A stretch of 37,411 nt of DNA from an uncultured Lachnospiraceae bacterium (GTDB lineage: Bacteria; Bacillota; Clostridia; Lachnospirales; Lachnospiraceae), in contig CAJUHY010000023.1 in NCBI GenBank assembly GCA_910585895.1, positions 1 to 37,411 on the forward strand, in the 5' to 3' direction. Both the position numbers and the translations under genes were made by a program. How positions within the stretch are numbered: the stretch's first letter is position 1; each line of letters opens with the position of its first letter. Positions 24,770 through 31,710 of this stretch are shown here, piece by piece. The notes under the pieces were generated by a model. The model had not been told where the DNA came from. It ran no database searches and saw nothing but the letters and a program-made list of their open reading frames with translations.

Positions 24770-26275
24770 ATGAGGAAAAAATATATATCAGTCATTGCAG
24801 CGGGGCTTTGTGTGGCAATGTTTGCCGGCTGCCAGGAGACGCCGAAAGACTCGATTGTCAAACAAAAAGGCGCAGATAGTATCAAATCATACGAAAGCGC
24901 AGAGGAGCCGGAGACGGACAGTCCGCTCCGGGAATTGTTAGGAGCGCCGGAACATTATTCAAATAAAGCGTCCTATGAGGGCGGCGGTCTTGTTATAGAA
25001 ACGGATGCAGATGTAATCTTGCCGGAAGCCAACAGCATAAATACTTATGCGGTGTCAGCAAGGGAAGTTAATCAGGAGATGATTGATACGGTGACAAATG
25101 CATTTTTTGAGGGGGCGAAATTCTACAGCGCCGTTTCTTATAAAGAGTGGACGAAGGAAGATTATGAGAATCAGATTGCCATATTAAAGAAATATAAATC
25201 AGAAGGGAATCTCGACCCATACGAATTTGGCACGGATGAAAATGGGCAGCCGCAGTTTGATATTGATGAGGAGATTGCCAGGAATGAAGAACGTAAGCAG
25301 GAAGCGCCGGATAAAATTAGTCCCGTTGAAGTAAAGCCGTCTTTTGGTCTGGAATACGTGAGCGGAAAGGGAGAAGAGCAGACAAAAGAAGTAGATGAGG
25401 ATAGTTTCTATGGCGTGGCGGAGACAGAGCAGGGAATTTACGACTATTCCGTCAAGTATGGATTGGCCCCGGATATTGTGTTTAGCATTACCAAAAATCC
25501 CCAGAAAGACACCATAGACCCCCAAGAGTTTTCAGATTGGCTGGATACCTCTTTTACACTTGGTTATAAAGAAGACGGCAAAGTCAGTCTGACAGAGGAT
25601 GATATCAAAGGGATGCTGGGTATTTCTATGGAAGAAGCTCAGAAAGCTGCTGAAGAAAAGGTACAGAAGCTGGGCTGGGGATTTGAAGTGGATAATTGGG
25701 ATTACGCCGTGTTCCACCATGGAGAGGGCGGAGTGTCCAAAGATAATATATTAAAGGCAGGCTACCTGTTTCATTTTACAAGAAAAATAGACGGCGTACC
25801 CATCACATATACAGATTCTTACGGCGGCGCTTTAGAAGATATGGACAGTACGCTGAAGCCCTGGAGTTATGAGCGGTGCGAAGTTATTGTCGGTGATGAC
25901 GGTATTGAAGAGGTAGAAATCTATAATCCATATGAGGTCGGGCAAATGCAGACGGAGAATGTCAAGTTGATGGATTTTGACAGTATCATTAAAATTTATG
26001 AGCAGATGATGGAGGTATCGAATGCGGATATCACCAAGTATGAGAAAAACAGGACGTACCATATACGAAAAATTGTCTTGGGTTATAGCAGGATTTACGA
26101 CCCGACAACAAAAAATGACAGCGGACTGTTGGTGCCCGTGTGGGATTTTTTCGGCGCGTTTGACGTCGAAGAAGATGATTATTCGTATAAAAATAATGGA
26201 GAATATTCCAACAGCAGCTATATGACAATCAACGCTATTGACGGTACGGTCATTGACCGCGAATTAGGGTATTAA
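24770..26275 (+). CDS. Lipoprotein of unknown function, possibly DUF6034-like
   Basis: This is a 501-residue exported lipoprotein. The signal sequence ends in the lipobox MFAGC, so Cys near residue 22 would carry the lipid. The mature protein is acidic with repeated alpha/beta stretches (MIDTVTNAFFEGAKFYS, SLTEDDIKGMLGISMEEAQKAAEEKVQ, VPVWDFFGAFDV, TINAIDGTVIDRELG). The end resembles the PepSY/YycH style of domain found in envelope regulators. Similar lipoproteins are common in Lachnospiraceae, and I recall the family as DUF6034, which should be checked. ATG at 24770 is chosen over TTG at 24764 because AGGAGG lies at 24758-24763. Confidence 0.7.
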   Translation: MRKKYISVIAAGLCVAMFAGCQETPKDSIVKQKGADSIKSYESAEEPETDSPLRELLGAPEHYSNKASYEGGGLVIETDADVILPEANSINTYAVSAREVNQEMIDTVTNAFFEGAKFYSAVSYKEWTKEDYENQIAILKKYKSEGNLDPYEFGTDENGQPQFDIDEEIARNEERKQEAPDKISPVEVKPSFGLEYVSGKGEEQTKEVDEDSFYGVAETEQGIYDYSVKYGLAPDIVFSITKNPQKDTIDPQEFSDWLDTSFTLGYKEDGKVSLTEDDIKGMLGISMEEAQKAAEEKVQKLGWGFEVDNWDYAVFHHGEGGVSKDNILKAGYLFHFTRKIDGVPITYTDSYGGALEDMDSTLKPWSYERCEVIVGDDGIEEVEIYNPYEVGQMQTENVKLMDFDSIIKIYEQMMEVSNADITKYEKNRTYHIRKIVLGYSRIYDPTTKNDSGLLVPVWDFFGAFDVEEDDYSYKNNGEYSNSSYMTINAIDGTVIDRELGY

Positions 26276-26280
26276 ATACA

Positions 26281-27186
26281 GTGAAGATAATGGATTATAT
26301 CAAACAGACGGCAGCCATTGTACGATGGAATTTTCTGGGATTTTACAAAAATCCCAGAATCATTCTCACATTCCTGTTTTCCTTTATTTTATGCTTTTTC
26401 CTCAGTGACCGCGCATTGATGGTAGCGGATTATTATGAATCGCCTATGCAGGCGCTGGAGCCGTTTATCTGGACTTTTGGGGATGCGACGTCCATCTTAC
26501 TCTGTTCCTTGCTGCTGATTCTTTTATTTATTGATTTGCCGAAGCTTTCACCTTTTACGCCTTATATGCTGCTGCGCACGCGCAAGGCATGTTGGCTTAT
26601 GGCGCAGTTTATTTATATTTTCCTGGTGACGGCAGGTTATATTCTTTATGTGCTTCTGGTTACCAGCCTGCTGTGTATGCAGAAGACGTATGCAGGAAAT
26701 ATCTGGAGCAAGACGGCGGCACTGTTTGCCTATTCTTCCATGGGAGATAAGTTTTCTGTACCATCCACAGTGAAGGTTATGGAAAGCACGACTCCCTGGG
26801 GCTGCAGTTTGCAAATGGTATTGCTGCTTGTATGTTATGCGTTGACGTTAAGTTTTTTTATGCTGTTTTTTCAGATGAGTCTGGGAAAGAAGGCTGGTAT
26901 TGCCGCGGGTCTTTGCTACAGCCTGTTTGGATTTCTGCTGGACCCTCAGGTTTTAGCGGAAATCCTGCATAAAGAGGAATACCAAATGTTCTTTATACGC
27001 AGGATTACCGGTTGGATAAGTCCTCTGAACCATGCCACCTATGGGATGCATGATTTTGGGTATGATGTCCTGCCGTCTGTCGGACAATCCTGCCTCATCT
27101 TTCTGCTGATACTGCTTATAATGTCGCTGTTTTCTTTACGTACGCTGAAACAGTACAATTTCAGCTCATTTACAGGAGAATTATGA
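26281..27186 (+). CDS. ABC-2-like membrane protein (transporter permease candidate)
   Basis: This 301-residue protein has about six predicted transmembrane helices (for example IILTFLFSFILCFFL, ILLCSLLLILLFIDL, FIYIFLVTAGYILYVLLV, CLIFLLILLIMSLF). The N-terminus IVRWNFLGFYKNPRII resembles the cytoplasmic entry helix of ABC-2 type permeases. The GTG at 26281 is six bases after the lipoprotein stop; ATG at 26290 is an alternative and neither has a strong ribosome binding site, suggesting coupling to the gene before. Together with the next gene and the ATPase at 27957 it would form one ABC transporter. Confidence 0.72.
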   Translation: MKIMDYIKQTAAIVRWNFLGFYKNPRIILTFLFSFILCFFLSDRALMVADYYESPMQALEPFIWTFGDATSILLCSLLLILLFIDLPKLSPFTPYMLLRTRKACWLMAQFIYIFLVTAGYILYVLLVTSLLCMQKTYAGNIWSKTAALFAYSSMGDKFSVPSTVKVMESTTPWGCSLQMVLLLVCYALTLSFFMLFFQMSLGKKAGIAAGLCYSLFGFLLDPQVLAEILHKEEYQMFFIRRITGWISPLNHATYGMHDFGYDVLPSVGQSCLIFLLILLIMSLFSLRTLKQYNFSSFTGEL

Positions 27187-27189
27187 CCT

Positions 27190-27906
27190 ATGAAAGAGCT
27201 ATTTAAGGAAAAAAGCCTATGGATATCATCGCTGCTCTGTTTTGCAGCGCTCCTGATTGGATTTTTGTCTAACAAAATGGAACTGCCGTTTGCTGAGGGA
27301 AGCTTTGTTAAATTTTATCTGAAAGCGATGGACACGCAGATAACGCTTTTTTTGCTGCCGATTGCTGCCGTGCTGCCGATGGGAGCCATATACGTGAAGG
27401 AATCATCCTCTGGATTCCTAAGGCTTTATATTACAAGAATCAGTCAGATGGAGTATGTCAGGAAAAAGACGCTGCAGATATATGCAGGTGGATTTCTGCC
27501 GTTTTTTCTTGCCGGGGCGTTGGGACTGCTCTGCAGTTTCCTGGTAATTTATCCTCTGGAACTTCAGGGAGAAATACCGTGGGAAAGTCTCTGGCAATTG
27601 GTGCAGTTTCTTTTGCGCATCGCCCTGGTTGGCGGAATTCTTGCAGAATTCTCAGGCATCTTTGCCGTTGTGTTCCGCAATTATTATATGGCATATGGGC
27701 TGCCGTTCGTCTGTTATTACATGCTGATTATCTTAAAAGAGCGTTATTTTACGGATATGTATGCTATGTATCCTGCAGAGTGGGTCAAATGCGAACAGGA
27801 CTGGGGCGCGGACAGTTTGGGAATCTGGGTATTCCTCGCCGTCTTTTCCATTACGATGATGCTTTTCCATGGGCTTTTGCTGTACAACCGCCTGAAAGAA
27901 GTCTGA
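27190..27906 (+). CDS. Second ABC-2-like membrane protein
   Basis: This 238-residue protein has about six predicted transmembrane helices, including LLCFAALLIGFLSNKM, ITLFLLPIAAVLPMGAIYV and FLPFFLAGALGLLCSFLVI. The pattern, with a loop holding SSSGFLRLYITRISQMEYVRKKTLQ, fits ABC-2 permeases whose coupling helix contacts the ATPase. It starts three bases after the first membrane gene, so the two are probably made together and form a heterodimer. Substrate not predictable. Confidence 0.7.
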   Translation: MKELFKEKSLWISSLLCFAALLIGFLSNKMELPFAEGSFVKFYLKAMDTQITLFLLPIAAVLPMGAIYVKESSSGFLRLYITRISQMEYVRKKTLQIYAGGFLPFFLAGALGLLCSFLVIYPLELQGEIPWESLWQLVQFLLRIALVGGILAEFSGIFAVVFRNYYMAYGLPFVCYYMLIILKERYFTDMYAMYPAEWVKCEQDWGADSLGIWVFLAVFSITMMLFHGLLLYNRLKEV

Positions 27907-27956
27907 ATATATTTTTGCAAGAAGTTTGCAGAAGTATTCCTAAAGAAAGGAATCGA

Positions 27957-28595
27957 ATGATGCCATATATAGAAATAAAACATGTGACGAAAAAGTTTAA
28001 AGAGGATACGGTGCTGTATGATATCAATATTTCCATGGAGCGAGGCAAGGTATATGGATTTGCCGGTAACAACGGTTCCGGGAAAACAGTGCTGATGAAA
28101 TGCATCTGTGGTTTTCTTCCGGTGACGGAGGGCAGTATCCGTGTAAACGGCAAAGTAGTTGGCAAGGAGGTAGATTTTCCGGAAAGCCTTGGCGTGATTA
28201 TAGAAACGCCGGGATTCCTCACAAACCTCACGGGTGTGCGTAATCTGGAAATTCTGGCGGGACTGCGGGGAATTATTGCCAGAAAAGATATTGAGAACGC
28301 CATCCGTAAAGCAGGGCTTGACCCTGCGCTTAAGAAATCTGTGTCCAAGTATTCGCTGGGGATGCGCCAGCGTCTGGGCATCGCCCAGGCGATTATGGAA
28401 GACCCGGAATTTCTTATTTTGGATGAGCCGTTTAATGGTCTGGATAAACATGGCGTAGCGGATATCCGCAGCCTTTTGTTAGATTTAAAGAAACAGGGTA
28501 AGACGATTATCCTTGCCAGCCACAACAGTGAGGATATCCGAATTTTATGCGACAAGGTCTATGAAATGGATGGAGGGAGGATGCGAGAATTATGA
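27957..28595 (+). CDS. ABC transporter ATP-binding protein
   Basis: This 212-residue ATPase shows the Walker A GNNGSGKTVL, Q-loop-region ESLGVIIETPGF, signature YSLGMRQRLGIAQA, Walker B FLILDEPFNGLD and switch His in LASHNSED. It belongs to the group that drives ABC-2 permeases, often for drug, lantibiotic or lipid export. The start at 27957 follows AAAGAAAGG. A longer in-frame extension to 27579 runs through the permease gene and is not used. Its stop overlaps the next ATG (ATGA at 28592). Confidence 0.95.
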   Translation: MMPYIEIKHVTKKFKEDTVLYDINISMERGKVYGFAGNNGSGKTVLMKCICGFLPVTEGSIRVNGKVVGKEVDFPESLGVIIETPGFLTNLTGVRNLEILAGLRGIIARKDIENAIRKAGLDPALKKSVSKYSLGMRQRLGIAQAIMEDPEFLILDEPFNGLDKHGVADIRSLLLDLKKQGKTIILASHNSEDIRILCDKVYEMDGGRMREL

Positions 28596-30118
28596 AAAGA
28601 AAAAAAGTAAAAGGGGCACTTAGCCGCTGTCTGACGCTGCTGTCAGTATTGCTCTTTTTGTCTTGTCCTCTGGGAATCTATGCGCAGGATGAGACGCTTT
28701 CAGACGACAGCCGCATTTCCATTGACAGCAGCCGTAAATATCAGGGGATGGATGCGCCTTTTGCTAAAGGCTACGAACCCTCTGTCACGAAAAATGAGAT
28801 GACGCTGGTAGTTCCCTTTGTGTCGGACACGAAGCTGGACAAAAACCGTATCACTGTAGGTATAAATTTTGAAAGTGGGCAAAACAGCCCTTTTTATTTT
28901 AAAAATTACCGCAAACAGGTGAAACGGTCCGAGGAAGGGGTATATCTTTACAAATGCCGTCTCAAGCTGAAAAAGGACAGGATAAACGGGCAGTATCCGC
29001 TGCATCTGTGGGCAGAAGGAAAGGCGGAGGGAAGCCTCATTCGCCAGGAATTTACAATCTATGTGGAAATCACAGATGGAACGCCAAGGATAGGAGGAGA
29101 GGGTTCTGCTTCTGACGTCATTTCCAGTAATGGGGAGGAGGCGGACGGCGGCGAGGATTTGTCTGGTGGCGAGGATATGTCCGGTGATGAGGGGCTGCAG
29201 CCTGTGGGAGGGGATATGCCAGAATCGGTCCAGCCATCAGCGGAGGAAAAGACCAGCCAGCCGCGCCTGATGATTAGCCAGAACAGCCTGCAGGGAAATG
29301 CGCTGGAAGCAGGAAGCAGCGCCGTCTGGAATGTTTCAGTACAAAACTGCAGCAGCCGTGATAGCGTGGAGAATATAAAAATAACACTGCTTTCTGAGAG
29401 TAAAGATATTATATTTGAGAAAAATGCCTGGTATTTTGAGAAAACGCTGCCTAAAAAGACCATGGAGCTTACCCAGAACCTGACTGTAGCCAAGAAAGCT
29501 TCTGTGGAGCCGATAGCGGTACAATTTCAGATTGAGTATGAGGATACAAAGGGCGGCAGTTACACTACAACGGAGGAGGTCAAACTTCTTGTCCGTCAGC
29601 CGCAGCAGGCGGGGATTGCCAATCTCTCTTTTCCAGAACAGGTTTATGCTACGGATACAGAGTTTTTGAATTTCCAGGTACAGAATACAGGGCTTTCTAC
29701 CATCTACAATGTAACTGTACGGTTGGAAGCCAAAGGACTGTTTCCGCAGGCAGAAGTCTTTCTGGGCAATATTGAAGGGGGGAACTCGGCGGACGGAGAG
29801 CAGAAAGTATTTGTGGGAACGCTGAATATGGACGAAGAGGGAAATATATCTGACGAGGGCGGCGAAAAATATGGCGATACTTCAGGAATGGTAATCTTGT
29901 CTTATGAAAATGAACAGGGGGAGGTAACAGAGCAGAAAATGGAGCTTCATACCACTATCCAGCAGGCGGAATCAGTAGAACTTACCATAGAAGAGCAGAA
30001 GCCGAAGAGCAATCAGTGGTGGATTACAATTATATTTTTTGTAATTTCGGCGCTGTTATTGGTGATTGTCTGGCTGTATTTGAGAATGAAACATTATCAA
30101 AGGATGGGACGCACATGA
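28592..30118 (+). CDS. Secreted, membrane-anchored beta-sandwich protein
   Basis: This 508-residue protein has a signal peptide (cleavage near IYAQD), an N-terminal beta-rich domain at about 40-150, a low-complexity acidic linker near 175-215 (GGEDLSGGEDMSGDEG), and two Ig-like modules at about 225-430. These resemble NEW3/CARDB adhesin-like folds (AVWNVSVQNCSS, EFLNFQVQNTGLSTIYNVTVRLE). A final transmembrane helix (WWITIIFFVISALLLVIVWLY) with a basic tail follows. It is thus tethered outside the cell. Both gene borders are ATGA overlaps, so it is translated with the ATPase before and the gene after. Function is unknown; it may present or capture substrate for the transporter. Confidence 0.75.
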   Translation: MKRKKVKGALSRCLTLLSVLLFLSCPLGIYAQDETLSDDSRISIDSSRKYQGMDAPFAKGYEPSVTKNEMTLVVPFVSDTKLDKNRITVGINFESGQNSPFYFKNYRKQVKRSEEGVYLYKCRLKLKKDRINGQYPLHLWAEGKAEGSLIRQEFTIYVEITDGTPRIGGEGSASDVISSNGEEADGGEDLSGGEDMSGDEGLQPVGGDMPESVQPSAEEKTSQPRLMISQNSLQGNALEAGSSAVWNVSVQNCSSRDSVENIKITLLSESKDIIFEKNAWYFEKTLPKKTMELTQNLTVAKKASVEPIAVQFQIEYEDTKGGSYTTTEEVKLLVRQPQQAGIANLSFPEQVYATDTEFLNFQVQNTGLSTIYNVTVRLEAKGLFPQAEVFLGNIEGGNSADGEQKVFVGTLNMDEEGNISDEGGEKYGDTSGMVILSYENEQGEVTEQKMELHTTIQQAESVELTIEEQKPKSNQWWITIIFFVISALLLVIVWLYLRMKHYQRMGRT

Positions 30119-30768
30119 GAAAACGTAATATTTATAAAGATATTGTATTCCTTGCCATCAGTTGTGCGGTCATTTTCTGGAGCGCACAGGCAGCTGGTTA
30201 CTGGTTTCGGCAGCAGGAAACGTATGATATCGTCCTTCAGTCGCAGAGCGAGCTTACTGAAGATGTCGTCAGAGAGATAGGGAAAATAGAGGGGTTGTAC
30301 CAGTTTACGCCATTGCTATCCAGCAGCGTGACGATACGCATGCAGGAATATACGTTGGAAATGGCATTGACAGGGATTGATTTTGAAAGTTACCCTCTGG
30401 CATGGCAGTCAGCGCAAAAAGAGATGGTTTTGGGCAACACCCCCTTTTTATTTTTGGGCAAGGAAGCGTTTGCTTCCTTTATGGACAGTAATGGCAACGC
30501 GCCAGGCAAAAGTCAGATTGCAAAATGGGTGGAAAAATATCAGGAATTGGAACTGACCGTAATCGATGAAAGGGGCAGAGAACGCGGTGCAAAAATTGGC
30601 GGAATTATTGAAAAGCCAACTTCCGGGGTGTTTATGCAGCAAAAGCAGATGCAGGAGATTTATGGGCAATCGGCGAAAGTGACCGGGGGCTGTGCGAAGG
30701 TGCAGGGCGAGCAGAATGCGCAGAAAGCACGCGAACTTTTATCTGGCGCAGGGTTCATGGCAGAGTAA
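30115..30768 (+). CDS. Orphan extracytoplasmic domain protein, MacB periplasmic core-like
   Basis: This 217-residue protein has one N-terminal transmembrane helix (DIVFLAISCAVIFWSAQAAGYW) and an outside domain. The pattern ELTEDVVREIGKIEGLYQFTPLL, then a segment with FLFLGKEAFASF and TGGCAKVQG, resembles the core domain of MacB/FtsX-type permeases, but the C-terminal membrane helices are missing. ATG at 30115 is chosen because it overlaps the stop of the gene before (ATGA); an upstream frame to 30016 runs inside that gene. It may be an assembly or sensing partner of the transporter; this is inference. Confidence 0.6.
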   Translation: MRKRNIYKDIVFLAISCAVIFWSAQAAGYWFRQQETYDIVLQSQSELTEDVVREIGKIEGLYQFTPLLSSSVTIRMQEYTLEMALTGIDFESYPLAWQSAQKEMVLGNTPFLFLGKEAFASFMDSNGNAPGKSQIAKWVEKYQELELTVIDERGRERGAKIGGIIEKPTSGVFMQQKQMQEIYGQSAKVTGGCAKVQGEQNAQKARELLSGAGFMAE

Positions 30769-30792
30769 TAAACATAGAGGATTGATTATTAG

Positions 30793-30831
30793 TCAATATA
30801 TATTTATCGTAATTCGATAAATGTATATTGA
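30793..30831 (+). promoter_or_regulatory. 39-bp inverted repeat (operator candidate) overlapping the -35
   Basis: TCAATATATATTTATCG (30793-30809) and CGATAAATGTATATTGA (30815-30831) are inverted arms of 17 bases around TAATT, with a single mismatch. The right arm covers the first bases of the -35 of the promoter at 30828-30856. The inner ATCG-AATT-CGAT is a perfect core. The XRE-type regulator at 31486, in the same operon, is the natural candidate to bind here (autoregulation). Confidence 0.75.
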
Positions 30832-30856
30832 CTTTTTGCGTTTGAGAGCATATAAT
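30828..30856 (+). promoter_or_regulatory. Sigma-A type promoter for the DUF2975-XRE operon
   Basis: TTGACT (30828-30833) and TATAAT (30851-30856) are separated by exactly 17 bases. Transcription would start near 30863, and the ATG is at 30921 after AGGAGGT. Confidence 0.85.
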
Positions 30857-30920
30857 ACAGAGAAAGAAAACGTGTACAACACTACGTACCTTGTACAGAT
30901 AATAGACAGGAGGTAATATT

Positions 30921-31400
30921 ATGACACAGAAAAGTTTAAGCAAATGGCTCAGGGGCATCATTGTTGGCATTGCTGTCTGCGGAATGATAGTATATGCCGG
31001 ATTGATACCCATGTTTGGGAAAGATTTGGCGGCGGCGAATCCAGAGCTTGCCCATTGTTATTATCCCTGGCTGGCAGTTTTATGGATATCAGCAATTCCC
31101 TGTTATCTTGTGCTGTTCAATGGATGGAAAATTACAGCTGAGATTGCCCGGGATAATTCTTTTTCCATTGAAAATGCCTGTTACCTTAAGCGGATTTGTA
31201 TGCTTGCATTGCTGGACAGCGTGTATTTTTTCCTTGCTAATCTGGTAATGTTTTTCCTCAGTATGAATCACCCCGCTATTTTGCTTGCTTCCCTGCTTGT
31301 GGATTTTGCAGGAGTTGTGGTGGCGGTGACAGCGGCATCTCTGTCTCATTTAGTGCTGAAGGCGGCAGAAATCCAGCAGGAAAATGAACTTACAATATAA
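30921..31400 (+). CDS. DUF2975-like membrane protein
   Basis: This 159-residue protein has four predicted transmembrane helices: IIVGIAVCGMIVYAGLIPMFG, AVLWISAIPCYLVLFNGW, LALLDSVYFFLANLVMFFL and SLLVDFAGVVVAVTAASLSHLVL. It fits the DUF2975 (YoaS-like) family. That family is often paired with a small XRE regulator (YozG-like) just downstream, as here (31486). AGGAGGTAATATT precedes ATG. The function of the family is not known to me. Confidence 0.75.
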   Translation: MTQKSLSKWLRGIIVGIAVCGMIVYAGLIPMFGKDLAAANPELAHCYYPWLAVLWISAIPCYLVLFNGWKITAEIARDNSFSIENACYLKRICMLALLDSVYFFLANLVMFFLSMNHPAILLASLLVDFAGVVVAVTAASLSHLVLKAAEIQQENELTI

Positions 31401-31440
31401 CCTAAGGAGGGACCCAGCGAAGCTGGGAGGATGCCTTAGG
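31401..31440 (+). promoter_or_regulatory. Intercistronic hairpin with duplicated ribosome-binding motif
   Basis: CCTAAGG (31401-31407) pairs with CCTTAGG (31434-31440), and CCCAGC (31413-31418) with GCTGGG (31422-31427) around GAA. The flanking sequence ATAACCTAAGGAGG occurs at the start of this hairpin and again directly before the XRE gene (about 31468-31481). The first copy of the ribosome binding site is thus folded away, while the second is free. The stem has no T-run. Confidence 0.7.
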
Positions 31441-31485
31441 TTTCCTAGAGCAGACAAAATATTAAAATAACCTAAGGAGGAGTTT

Positions 31486-31710
31486 ATGGCGATTATCATA
31501 AATATCGATGTAATGCTGGCAAAGCGGAAGATGAGCGTTACCGAGCTTTCGGAGCGTGTCGGCGTTACCATGGCGAATGTTTCAATTTTAAAGAATGGCA
31601 AGGCAAAGGCCATCAAGGTTGCTACATTGGATAAAATTTGCCGGGCATTGGAGTGCCAGCCCGGTGAGATTTTAGAGTGGAAGGAGGATGAGCAGCATGG
31701 AGAGCGGTAA
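31486..31710 (+). CDS. Small XRE-family helix-turn-helix regulator
   Basis: This 74-residue protein is essentially one Cro/CI-type helix-turn-helix (MSVTELSERVGVTMANVSILKNG, then ATLDKICRALECQPGEILEW). It belongs to the YozG-like group that accompanies DUF2975 proteins. TAAGGAGGAG precedes ATG. The likely target is the inverted repeat at 30793-30831. Its end overlaps the next start by 14 bases. Confidence 0.92.
   Translation: MAIIINIDVMLAKRKMSVTELSERVGVTMANVSILKNGKAKAIKVATLDKICRALECQPGEILEWKEDEQHGER

Noticed and set aside
27744..28555. Two long reverse-strand frames opposite the ABC ATPase
   Set aside because: The ATPase has all motifs in the forward frame; the reverse frames lack starts, motifs and realistic composition.
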